Part shown: positions 41,557 to 49,876 of the stretch, piece by piece | How the letters are laid out: every line of letters starts with the position of its first letter | Numbering within the stretch: position 1 is the stretch's first letter | Assembly (NCBI RefSeq): GCF_013155125.1 | Contig: NZ_CP053564.1 | Coordinates: 3,045,501 to 3,109,500 of the forward strand | Direction: 5' to 3' | Source of the DNA: Pseudonocardia broussonetiae | Lineage (GTDB): Bacteria > Actinomycetota > Actinomycetes > Mycobacteriales > Pseudonocardiaceae | DNA length: 64,000 nt | Position numbers and translations under genes: made by a program | Notes under the pieces: generated by a model | What the model was told of the DNA's origin: nothing | Databases searched by the model: none | The model's input: the letters and a program-made list of their open reading frames with translations, nothing else

Positions 41557-43512
41557 ATGTGCGGTGTCGCAGGCACCTACCTCTGGCCGGGCGGCGGCGC
41601 GCTCACGCGGCGGATGACCGCCGCGGTCGCCCACCGCGGCCCCGACGGGTCGGGCCTCTACCGCCACCGGGCCGGGCCCGGTGAGGTGCACCTCGGGCAT
41701 CGGCGGCTCTCGATCGTCGACCTGTCGCCGACCGGGGCGCAGCCGATGGTGTCCGACGGCCTCGCGCTGACCTACAACGGCGAGCTGTACAACGCCGCCG
41801 AGCTGCGGACGGACCTGCGGGCGCTGGGCGTGCGGTTCCGCGGCACCTCCGACACGGAGGTGCTGCTGGAGGCCTGGCGCCGCTGGGGGACGGCGTGCCT
41901 GCCGCGGCTGCGCGGGATGTTCGCGTTCGGCGTCTTCGACGAGCGGACCGGCGAGCTGGTGCTGGTGCGCGACCAGCTGGGCATCAAGCCGCTGTTCCTG
42001 GTGCGCCGCGACGGCGGGGTCGCGTTCGCCTCGGAGCTCAAGGCGCTCGCGGGCTCGCTCGGCCCCGGCCTGACCGTCGACGACACCTCGCTGGTGGCGT
42101 CGCTGCTCTACTACTGGGTGCCCGACAGCCGGTGCATGTTCCGGGAGGCGGAGAAGCTGCAGCCGGGCACCTGGCTGCGGCTGAGCCCGGACGGCCGGTC
42201 CGCGAGCGGCACGTGGTACTCGCTGCGCGACACCGCCGAGGAGGCCGCGGCCGACCCGCACGGCGGCCCGGACCTGCACGACGTGATCGCCGGGTCGACC
42301 CGCCGGCACCTCACCGCCGACGTCCCGGTGGCCACGTTCCTCTCCGGCGGGCTCGACTCCAGCTACCTCACCGCCATCGCGGCGCAGCAGAACCCGGGCA
42401 TCGCCGCGTACACCGTCGGCTTCCGCGCGCAGGACGCCCGCTTCGAGGCGATGCCCGACGACCTGCGCTACGCCCGCAGCGTCGCGCGGCGGTACGGCGT
42501 CGACCTGCACGAGATCGAGATCGCGCCGGACGTCACCGAGCTGCTGCCGCTGCTCGCCCACCACCTCGACGAGCCGATCGGCGACCCGGCGGCGATCAAC
42601 ACCTACCTCATCTGCCGCGCCGCGCGCGAGGCCGGGGTGCGGGTGATGCTCTCGGGGATGGGGGCCGACGAGCTGTTCGGCGGGTACCGCAAGCACCTGG
42701 CCAACACCCTCGCGGTCCGCTACCGGGGCCTACCGGCGGGCCTGCGCGGGGCGATCGGGGCCGGGGTGGGACGGCTGCCGGTGGCGAGCGCCCGCCGCGG
42801 CTACCGGTCCGTGCGGTTCGCCAAGCGCTTCCTGAGCTTCGCCGACCTGCCCGAGGAGACCGCCTTCCGGCGCAGCTACACGATGTACGACCGCGGCGAC
42901 CTGCTCGACCTGGTGCACCCCGATCTCGCGGGACCGGTCGACGAGGTGCTGGCCGAGCACGCCGAGGTCTACGCCGACAGCGCGCTGACCGACCACGTGA
43001 ACCGGATGTGCCTGACCGACGCCCGGCTGTTCCTGCCCGGGCTGAACCTCACTTACACCGACCGCGCCAGCATGGCGGCGTCGGTCGAGGTGCGGGTGCC
43101 GTTCGTGGACGTCGAGGTGGTGCGGGCCGCGTTCCGGATCCCGGGGAACCGCAAGATCGTCGGGCGCCAGGGCAAGGCCGCGCTCAAGCGGGCCGCGCTC
43201 GGCACCCTGCCCCGCGAGATCGTCCACCGGCCCAAGGGCCTGTTCAGCGCCCCGCTGCGGGCCTGGATGCGCCGCGACCTGGCCACCGAGGTGCGCGAGG
43301 TCGTGCACGAGGGGCTGCTGGTGTCGTCGGGCCTGCTCTCGCGCGACGCGCTCGTCCGGCTCGTCGCCGAGGACGCGGCGGGCCGGGAGGACCACTCCAA
43401 GCACCTGTGGCACGTGCTCACGCTCGAGCACTGGTACCGCGACGCCGTCGCCCTCGGCGCGGGTGGCGCCGTCGGCGCCCCGTCCGGCGACACGACCGCC
43501 TCCCTGGCCTGA
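41557..43512 (+). CDS. asnB: Asparagine synthase (glutamine-hydrolysing) family amidotransferase
   Basis: This 651-residue protein has the N-terminal glutaminase nucleophile Cys2 (MCGVAGTYLWPGG) with HRGPDGSG and YNGELYN. A synthase domain follows with the ATP pyrophosphatase loop VPVATFLSGGLDSS (about residue 260) and LSGMGADELFGGYRKH (about 365). All catalytic residues of AsnB appear present. In exopolysaccharide loci, AsnB-like proteins are thought to amidate uronic acids or to act on a sugar carboxylate, and the AlgD-like gene two genes upstream supports this. Lasso-peptide cyclases are homologous but lack an active glutaminase. ATG 41557 has GGGAGC upstream. Confidence 0.9.
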   Translation: MCGVAGTYLWPGGGALTRRMTAAVAHRGPDGSGLYRHRAGPGEVHLGHRRLSIVDLSPTGAQPMVSDGLALTYNGELYNAAELRTDLRALGVRFRGTSDTEVLLEAWRRWGTACLPRLRGMFAFGVFDERTGELVLVRDQLGIKPLFLVRRDGGVAFASELKALAGSLGPGLTVDDTSLVASLLYYWVPDSRCMFREAEKLQPGTWLRLSPDGRSASGTWYSLRDTAEEAAADPHGGPDLHDVIAGSTRRHLTADVPVATFLSGGLDSSYLTAIAAQQNPGIAAYTVGFRAQDARFEAMPDDLRYARSVARRYGVDLHEIEIAPDVTELLPLLAHHLDEPIGDPAAINTYLICRAAREAGVRVMLSGMGADELFGGYRKHLANTLAVRYRGLPAGLRGAIGAGVGRLPVASARRGYRSVRFAKRFLSFADLPEETAFRRSYTMYDRGDLLDLVHPDLAGPVDEVLAEHAEVYADSALTDHVNRMCLTDARLFLPGLNLTYTDRASMAASVEVRVPFVDVEVVRAAFRIPGNRKIVGRQGKAALKRAALGTLPREIVHRPKGLFSAPLRAWMRRDLATEVREVVHEGLLVSSGLLSRDALVRLVAEDAAGREDHSKHLWHVLTLEHWYRDAVALGAGGAVGAPSGDTTASLA

Positions 43513-43525
43513 GAGGAACCGACCG

Positions 43526-45742
43526 ATGAAGCAGGTCGTGCAGAACTACCGCTCGGGCGAGCTCGCGCTGCTCGAGGTGCCCGAGCCGCGGTGCCGGCCG
43601 GGCGGGGTGCTCGTCCGCACCCGGTACTCGCTGATCTCCACCGGCACCGAGCTGATGAAGGTCGGCGAGGCGAGCATGTCGCTGCTCGCGAAGGCCCGGG
43701 CGCGCCCCGACCAGGTCGCGAAGGTCCTGCAGAGCGCGTCGACGGTCGGCGTGGCCGCCACCTACCGCAAGGTCACCACGAAGCTCGACTCCTGGACCCC
43801 GCTGGGCTACTCGCTGGCGGGCGTCGTCGAGGAGGTGGGCGAGGGCGTCACCGAGGTGGTGGCCGGGGACCTCGTGGCCTGCGCGGGCAACGAGCACGCG
43901 CTGCACGGCGAGCTGAACTGGGTGCCGCGCAACCTGTTCTGCCGCGTGCCGGCCGGGGTCGCGGCCGAGCACGCCGCCTTCGGCACCGTCGGCGCGATCG
44001 CCATGCAGGGCGTGCGCCGCGGCGAGCCGCAGCTCGGCGAGGCCGCGCTGGTGATCGGGCTCGGGTTGGTCGGGCAGCTCGTCGTGCAGCTGCTCGTGGC
44101 GGCGGGCGTGCGGGTCGTGGGCGTCGACCCGGACCCGGGGCGGTGCGCGCTGGCCGAGTCGCTCGGCGCGCTCGTGTGCGCCGACCCGGGGTCGGGCGTC
44201 GTCGACGCGGCCGTCGCGGAGATCACCGGGGGCCACGGCGCCGACCAGGTGTACCTGGCCGCGGGCGGCGGCAGCAACCAGCCCGTCGAGCTGGCCGCCG
44301 CGCTGGCGCGGGACCGCGGGCGGGTCGTCGACATCGGCAAGTGCCGCCTCGACCTGCCGTGGAACGCCTACTACGAGAAGGAGCTCGACGTCCGGTTCTC
44401 CCGCTCGTACGGTCCGGGCCGCTACGACCCGTCCTACGAGCTCGAGGGCCGTGACTACCCGATCGGCTACGTGCGCTGGACCGAGCGCCGCAACCTCGAG
44501 TGCGTGCTGGACCTGATGGCCCGCGGTCGGCTCGACGTGGCCCCGCTGACCAGCCACGTCGCCCCGTTCGACGACGCGGTCGCGACCTACCGCGCGCTGG
44601 GGTCGGGCTCCCTGTCGGCCGTCGCGGTCCTGTTCCGCTACGCCGACGCGCAGCCCGTCGAGCCGCCGGTGACCGCCCCGCCCGCCGTCACCGCCGTCCC
44701 CGCCGGGCGCCCCGCGCCGCCGGTGCCGGGCGGGCGTCCGGTCCGCCTCGCGTTCGTGGGCGCCGGGAACTACGCCTCGTCGATGCTGCTGCCGCACCTC
44801 GCCGGGCGCCCCGACGTGGAGCTGGCCCGGGTGGTCACCACGTCGGCGCTGTCGGCGGCCAACGCGCAGCGGCGGTTCGGCTTCGCCGCGTGCGGCACCG
44901 ACGTCGAGGCCGTGTTCGACGACCCGGCGGTCGACGCGGTCGTCGTCGCCACCCGGCACGCCACGCACGCGGCGCTCACCCGCCGCGCCCTGCTCGCCGG
45001 CCGGGCCGTGTTCGTGGAGAAGCCGCTCGCGCTGACGCCCGACGAGCTGGACTCGGTCCTCGACGCCGTCGCCGAGTCGGGCAACGACCGGGTCCAGGTC
45101 GGGTTCAACCGCCGCTTCGCGCCGCTGCTGGTGGCGGCCCGCGAGCGGTTCGGGCGCCGCACCGGCCCCGCCACGGTCCGCTACCTGGTCAACGCGGGGC
45201 GACTCGAGCACGGCAGCTGGTACCTCGACGCCGCGGGGGAGGGGTCGCGGTTCACCGGGGAGGGCGGCCACTTCGTCGACACCGTGAGCTGGCTGCTGGG
45301 CGCCTCCCCGGAGTCGGTCTTCGCCACCGGCACCCCCGGCGGCACCGACCTGCAGGTCCTGCTCGGCTACCCGGACGGCTCGAACGCGGTGATCACCTAC
45401 TCCACCGCGGGTCACAGCGCGTTCCCCAAGGAGACCCTGGACCTGCTCGCCGACGGCCGGGTGCTGCACCTGGACGACTTCGCCCGCGCGGCCGTGCACG
45501 GGCGCGGGCGCTGGTCCTCGCCGCGGATCCCGCGCGGCCGGGACAAGGGCCAGGCCGCGCAGCTCGAGGCCTTCCTCGCGGCCGTGCGCTCCGGCGGCCC
45601 GATGCCGGTGCCGCTCACCGACCTCGTCGCCACCACCCGCGCCACACTCGCCGTCGCGACCAGCCTCGCGTCCGGGGTGCCGGTGCGGCCGGCCGGGGCG
45701 GTGCGCGCGCCGCTGCCGGAGCCGGTGGGGGCGCTGCCGTGA
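43526..45742 (+). CDS. Two-domain oxidoreductase (MDR dehydrogenase plus Gfo/Idh/MocA)
   Basis: This 738-residue fusion has an N-terminal zinc-type alcohol dehydrogenase fold (MDR; residues 1-370), with STGTELMKVGEASMSLL, LAGVVEEVGEGVTEVVAGDLV, GTVGAIAMQGVRRG, and ALVIGLGLVGQLVVQLLVAAG. A Gfo/Idh/MocA domain follows from about residue 405 (RLAFVGAGNYASSMLLPHL, FVEKPLALTPDELDSVLDA, GFNRRFAPL). Such bi-domain oxidoreductases recur beside AsnB and heparinase II/III genes in exopolysaccharide clusters; the reaction is not known but is thought to involve uronate or sugar redox chemistry. ATG 43526 is preceded by GAGAGGAA. Its stop overlaps the heparinase-type gene. Confidence 0.92.
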   Translation: MKQVVQNYRSGELALLEVPEPRCRPGGVLVRTRYSLISTGTELMKVGEASMSLLAKARARPDQVAKVLQSASTVGVAATYRKVTTKLDSWTPLGYSLAGVVEEVGEGVTEVVAGDLVACAGNEHALHGELNWVPRNLFCRVPAGVAAEHAAFGTVGAIAMQGVRRGEPQLGEAALVIGLGLVGQLVVQLLVAAGVRVVGVDPDPGRCALAESLGALVCADPGSGVVDAAVAEITGGHGADQVYLAAGGGSNQPVELAAALARDRGRVVDIGKCRLDLPWNAYYEKELDVRFSRSYGPGRYDPSYELEGRDYPIGYVRWTERRNLECVLDLMARGRLDVAPLTSHVAPFDDAVATYRALGSGSLSAVAVLFRYADAQPVEPPVTAPPAVTAVPAGRPAPPVPGGRPVRLAFVGAGNYASSMLLPHLAGRPDVELARVVTTSALSAANAQRRFGFAACGTDVEAVFDDPAVDAVVVATRHATHAALTRRALLAGRAVFVEKPLALTPDELDSVLDAVAESGNDRVQVGFNRRFAPLLVAARERFGRRTGPATVRYLVNAGRLEHGSWYLDAAGEGSRFTGEGGHFVDTVSWLLGASPESVFATGTPGGTDLQVLLGYPDGSNAVITYSTAGHSAFPKETLDLLADGRVLHLDDFARAAVHGRGRWSSPRIPRGRDKGQAAQLEAFLAAVRSGGPMPVPLTDLVATTRATLAVATSLASGVPVRPAGAVRAPLPEPVGALP

Positions 45743-47751
45743 CCGGCGCGCCCGCGGGCGGCGCCGGGTGGTACCTCCGGCGGCTCTCGCGGATGGGCCC
45801 CGCCGAGGTCGCCGGGCGGGTCGTCACCGCGCGGCGCGTCCACCAGTGGCGGCGCGAGGCGGACCGGTCCGACGCGGTGCTGCCGCGGCGCCGGTTCACC
45901 GCGACCCTGCCGGCCGGGCTCGCCGACCTGCTCCCGCTGGAGCCCGCCGCGGGGCTGGTCGGCACGGCCGACCGGCTGATGGACGGCGTCGCGGAGTACT
46001 TCGGGGTGCTGCGCGACGACATGGTCGACCCGGACTGGTCCCGCGACCCGAAGACGGGCCTGCGCAGTCCCTCGGACCTCTACGCCTTCGACGTCCCCTA
46101 CCGCGACGAGCAGGCCGTGGGCGACGTCAAGCAGCTCTGGGAGCCCTCGCGCCACCAGCACCTCACCGTGCTGGCCGCGGCGTACGCGCTGACCGGCGAC
46201 GAGCGCTACGCCCACCGGGTCGCCGAGCACCTCGCGTCGTGGTGGGCGGCCAACCCCCCGATGCGGGGCGTGCACTGGACCAGCGGGATCGAGCTGGGCA
46301 TCCGGCTGATCTCCTGGGCGTGGACGCGGCGCCTGCTCGACGGCTGGCCGGGCGCCCCCGCCCTGTTCGAGCACAACCCGGAGGCGCTGCACCAGATCCG
46401 CTTCCACCAGCGCTGGCTCGAGGCGTTCCCCAGCCGGGGGACCTCGGCCAACAACCACGTCGTCGCGGAGCTGGCCGGGCAGGTCGTGGCGTCCTGCGCG
46501 TTCGGCTGGTTCCCCGAGTCGGGCCGCTGGGGCCGTGCGGCGATGCAGTCGCTGGAGGTGCACCTGGCCCGCAACACCTTCCCGTCCGGGCTGAACCGGG
46601 AGCAGGCCTCCGAGTACCACGGCCTGGTCCTGGAGCTGGGGATCGCGGCCGTCGTCGAGGCCGACGCGGCCGGGCTGCCCGTGCCGGGCCCGGTGTGGGC
46701 GACGCTGTCGCGCATGTCCGACGCGCTGGCCGCCGTCGTGGACGCGTCGGGGCGCCCGCCCCGCCAGGGCGACGGCGACGACGGGCGCGGCCTCGTCCTC
46801 GACGGCGACGGCACCGACCGCTGGGCCTCGCTGCTCTCCACCGGGGCCGCGCTGTTCGGCGCGCTGCCCTGGTGGCCCACCCCCCTCGGCGACGACCTGG
46901 CGACGCCGCTGCTCACGGCGCTCGCCCACCCGCGGCCCCCGCTCACCGGGCGGCCCGCGACGCGCCCGCACCACTTCGCCGACGCCGGGCTGACGCTGCT
47001 GCGCGCCCCCGCGTGCGGCAGCGCCGCGGAGCTGTGGTGCCGCTGCGATGGCGGCCCGCACGGCTTCGGCGCGATCGCCGCCCACGCCCACGCCGACGCG
47101 CTGTCGGTGGAGGTGCGCCACGGCGGCGTCGACGTCCTCGCCGACCCCGGCACCTACTGCTACCACGGCGAGCCGGAGTGGCGGGCCTGGTTCCGCTCCA
47201 CGCTGGGCCACAACACCCTCGAGCTGCACGGCACCGACCAGAGCCGCTCCGGCGGGCCGTTCCTGTGGATGCGCCACGCGCGCAGCCGCGTCCTGCTCGC
47301 CGAGGACCGGCCGGACGGCACCTCGCGCTGGCGGGCCGAGCACGACGGCTACGCCGCCCGCGGGCGCCCGGTCGTGCACCGCCGCACCGTCGAGCTCGAC
47401 GCCGCCGCGCGCGAGCTGCGCATCCACGACGAGGTCCGCGGGCCCGGGCGGCAGCCGTGCCGGCTCGCCCTGCACCTGGGCCCGGCCGTCACGGCCGAGC
47501 TGGCCGGCCACCGCGTCCTGCTGAGCTGGACCGGCGGCCCGTCGCACGACGGGCTGCTGGAGCTGCCCGGCGAGCTCACCTGGACCGCGCACCGCGGCGA
47601 GACCGACCCGCCGCGCGGCTGGTACTCGCCCGGCTTCGGCCGCCGCGAGCCCGCCGTGACCCTGATCGGCTCCGGCGAGGTCGGCCCGTCCGGGCTCGCG
47701 ACCGTCCTGTGCTTCGCCGACGTGCCCCGCCCGGAGAGGACCCACCCGTGA
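45739..47751 (+). CDS. Heparinase II/III family protein (alginate lyase-like)
   Basis: This 670-residue protein has an all-alpha toroid N-terminal half (SRHQHLTVLAAAYALTGD, PSRGTSANNHVVAELAGQVV, with the NNH residues) and a C-terminal beta-domain. The beta-domain includes HAHADALSVEVRHGGVDVLA (about residue 449) and YCYHGEPEWRAWFRSTLGHNT. The family uses Tyr/His residues for beta-elimination of uronic-acid-containing glycans. No signal peptide is visible, so it may act on a cytoplasmic or lipid-linked intermediate, or assist synthesis in a non-lytic way, as proposed for cluster members elsewhere. It overlaps both neighbours (GTGA). Its presence supports a uronate polymer. Confidence 0.88.
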   Translation: MTGAPAGGAGWYLRRLSRMGPAEVAGRVVTARRVHQWRREADRSDAVLPRRRFTATLPAGLADLLPLEPAAGLVGTADRLMDGVAEYFGVLRDDMVDPDWSRDPKTGLRSPSDLYAFDVPYRDEQAVGDVKQLWEPSRHQHLTVLAAAYALTGDERYAHRVAEHLASWWAANPPMRGVHWTSGIELGIRLISWAWTRRLLDGWPGAPALFEHNPEALHQIRFHQRWLEAFPSRGTSANNHVVAELAGQVVASCAFGWFPESGRWGRAAMQSLEVHLARNTFPSGLNREQASEYHGLVLELGIAAVVEADAAGLPVPGPVWATLSRMSDALAAVVDASGRPPRQGDGDDGRGLVLDGDGTDRWASLLSTGAALFGALPWWPTPLGDDLATPLLTALAHPRPPLTGRPATRPHHFADAGLTLLRAPACGSAAELWCRCDGGPHGFGAIAAHAHADALSVEVRHGGVDVLADPGTYCYHGEPEWRAWFRSTLGHNTLELHGTDQSRSGGPFLWMRHARSRVLLAEDRPDGTSRWRAEHDGYAARGRPVVHRRTVELDAAARELRIHDEVRGPGRQPCRLALHLGPAVTAELAGHRVLLSWTGGPSHDGLLELPGELTWTAHRGETDPPRGWYSPGFGRREPAVTLIGSGEVGPSGLATVLCFADVPRPERTHP

Positions 47752-48653
47752 ACGAGAGCGACGTCCGAGAGTTCTGGAACGCCCACCCCTGCGGCGACCA
47801 CATCGTCGGCGGGCTGCACGGCGGCTTCGCCGACGACCACGAGCGCTTCTTCGCCGCCTACGACGCCTGGCGCTACGACCAGGAGGGCCACATCCCGGCG
47901 TGCCTGGACCACTTCGACTTCCGCGACCGGCGGGTGCTGGAGATCGGGCTCGGGCAGGGCGCGGAGTCCGAGCAGCTGATCCGCCGCGGGGCCCGCTGGT
48001 CGGGGCTCGACCTCACCCCCGAGTCCGTCGAGCGCGTCCGCACCCGGCTGGCGCTGCGCCGCCTGCCGCACGTCGACCTGCGCCAGGGCAGCGCGACCGC
48101 GATCCCGTGGCCCGACGACTCGTTCGACGTCGTGTTCAGCCACGGGGTGCTGCACCACGTACCGGACATCCGGGCGGCGCAGGCCGAGATCCACCGCGTG
48201 CTGCGGCCCGGCGGCACGCTGGTGGCGATGGTGTACGCGCGCCGGTCGCTCAACTACCAGGTGAGCATCCGCGTGCTGCGCCGCGCGGTCCTCGCCGCCG
48301 CCTACCCGCTGCGCCGCACGCGGCTCATGCGGGCGGCGCCGCCGCTGCTGCGCGCGCACCTCGACGGGGCCGAGCGGGCCGGGCTGCGCCGCTACCTGGA
48401 CCTCGACGCGTTCACCCACCGCAGCACCGACGGCCCGCACAACCCCTACGCCCGGGTGTACTCCCCGCGCGAGGTGGTCGCCGACTTCCCCGACTTCACA
48501 CTCGTGGAGTCGTTCCGCCGCTACCTGCACGCCCCCCCGCTGCCGGTGCGCAGGCTGCCCGGGGCCGCGCGGCTCGAACGGCACCTCGGCTGGCACCTCT
48601 GGCTGCGGCTGCAGGCCAGGGGCGGGCCGATCACCCCGGCGGGGGCGGCATGA
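47748..48653 (+). CDS. Class I SAM-dependent methyltransferase
   Basis: This 301-residue protein has VREFWNAHPCGDHIVGG at the N-terminus, a SAM-binding VLEIGLGQGAESEQLIRRGA motif, and FDVVFSHGVLHHVPDIRAAQAEIHRVLRPGG. This places it among the UbiE/Coq5-like (Methyltransf_11) enzymes. Within this operon it could O-methylate a sugar residue. GTG 47748 overlaps the heparinase-type stop and has GGAGAGGA upstream. Its stop overlaps the polymerase start (ATGA). The C-terminal FRRYLHAPPLPVRRLPGAARL segment is not conserved in my reading. The acceptor is unknown. Confidence 0.88.
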   Translation: MNESDVREFWNAHPCGDHIVGGLHGGFADDHERFFAAYDAWRYDQEGHIPACLDHFDFRDRRVLEIGLGQGAESEQLIRRGARWSGLDLTPESVERVRTRLALRRLPHVDLRQGSATAIPWPDDSFDVVFSHGVLHHVPDIRAAQAEIHRVLRPGGTLVAMVYARRSLNYQVSIRVLRRAVLAAAYPLRRTRLMRAAPPLLRAHLDGAERAGLRRYLDLDAFTHRSTDGPHNPYARVYSPREVVADFPDFTLVESFRRYLHAPPLPVRRLPGAARLERHLGWHLWLRLQARGGPITPAGAA

Positions 48654-49876
48654 CGGCCCCGGTCCCGGCGGCGGAGCCGGCCGACCCACCCCGCCTGCTC
48701 CCGGTGGTCTGGGGGCTCCTCCTGGTCAACGTCCTGGGCTTCCTGCCCAGCGCCGGCACCGTCATCCCGATCCCCAAGGCGGGCGGGCAGGTGATCACGA
48801 TGGGGGCGCTGGCCGTCGCGTTCGGGCTGGCGCTGCTCATGAACCCGCGGATCCGGGTGCGGCCCTCGGCGTACCTGGTGCTGCTCGCCGCGCTGGCGCT
48901 GGTGGCCGTCGCGTCGAGCATGCTGCTGGAGTCCGGCGCCGGGGCGCTGCTGCGCACGGCGCGGCTCGTGGTGTTCGTGGCGACGCTGTGGCTGATCGGG
49001 TGCTGGTGGCGCCCGGACCTCGTGCTGGTGCGCACCCACCTGCGCGCGATCGGGGGCGTGCTGCTGGTCGTGCTGCTGGGCATCGTCGTCACGCCGGGTC
49101 CGGCGTTCTCCGGCCCGGACGGGCGGCTGGTCGGGGCGCTGTGGCCGATCCCCGCGCCGCAGGTCGGGCAGTACTGCGCGGTGGCCATCGGGCTCGCGGT
49201 GCTCCTCGGCATCGCGGGGCGGCTGCGCGGGCGCGACGTGCTGCTCGTGGTGGCGCCCGCCGTCGTCATGCTCCTGCTCAGCCACACCCGCACCGCGCTC
49301 GCCGGGCTCGTCGCCGGGCTCGCCGTCGCCGTGCTGAGCATGGTGGCGTCCGACGGGCGCGCCCGCCGCGCCCTGCTCGGGGCCGCCGCCGTCGGCCTGG
49401 TCGGGGCGGTGGTGGTCGGGGACGCGGTGCTGACCTGGCTCGCCCGCGGCCAGGACGCCGACGAGCTGGTCGGGCTCACCGGGCGCCAGAAGGTGTGGGA
49501 CGCGCTGCTCGCGGTCGACCGCACACCGCGCGAGCAGTTGCTCGGGATCGGGCTCACCGACAAGTCGTTCCGGGGTCTGGCCATCGACAGCAGCTGGCTC
49601 TCGGCCTACCACGAGCTCGGGATCCTCGGCGTGGCGATCACGGCCGCGATGCTGCTGGTGCTGCTCGGGGTGGCGCTGCTGCGCCCGCCCGGGCCCGCGC
49701 GGGCGTGCGCACTGTTCCTGGTCGTCTACTGCGCGGTGGCGTCCTACACCGAGGTCGGTCTGAGCGATGCGTCGGCCTACCTGCTGCACCTGGCCGTGGC
49801 GGCGTCGCTGCTGGTCCCGGGCCCGTCCCGGGCGGTGGCACCGCCCGGCCCGGTCGCGGTGCCGGTCGCGCCGTGA
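48650..49876 (+). CDS. Second Wzy-like O-antigen polymerase/ligase
   Basis: This 408-residue polytopic protein has about ten to eleven helices. The region LTGRQKVWDALLAVDRTPREQLLGIG, then DSSWLSAYHELGILGVAI, is the periplasmic-loop signature of Wzy_C/O-antigen ligase proteins, with the conserved His in YHELG. Upstream, LLSHTRTALAGLVAGLAVAV with its Arg fits the family. It would polymerise the uronate-containing repeats flipped by one of the Wzx proteins. The 4-base overlaps (ATGA, GTGA) fix both ends. It is not closely similar to the polymerase at 16099, which suggests two distinct repeats. Confidence 0.86.
   Translation: MTAPVPAAEPADPPRLLPVVWGLLLVNVLGFLPSAGTVIPIPKAGGQVITMGALAVAFGLALLMNPRIRVRPSAYLVLLAALALVAVASSMLLESGAGALLRTARLVVFVATLWLIGCWWRPDLVLVRTHLRAIGGVLLVVLLGIVVTPGPAFSGPDGRLVGALWPIPAPQVGQYCAVAIGLAVLLGIAGRLRGRDVLLVVAPAVVMLLLSHTRTALAGLVAGLAVAVLSMVASDGRARRALLGAAAVGLVGAVVVGDAVLTWLARGQDADELVGLTGRQKVWDALLAVDRTPREQLLGIGLTDKSFRGLAIDSSWLSAYHELGILGVAITAAMLLVLLGVALLRPPGPARACALFLVVYCAVASYTEVGLSDASAYLLHLAVAASLLVPGPSRAVAPPGPVAVPVAP

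Noticed and set aside
41557..43512. Asparagine synthase-like gene as a lasso-peptide cyclase
   Set aside because: It has the intact glutaminase Cys2, sits in an EPS operon next to an AlgD-like gene, and no precursor or B-protein gene adjoins it; an amidotransferase role fits better.
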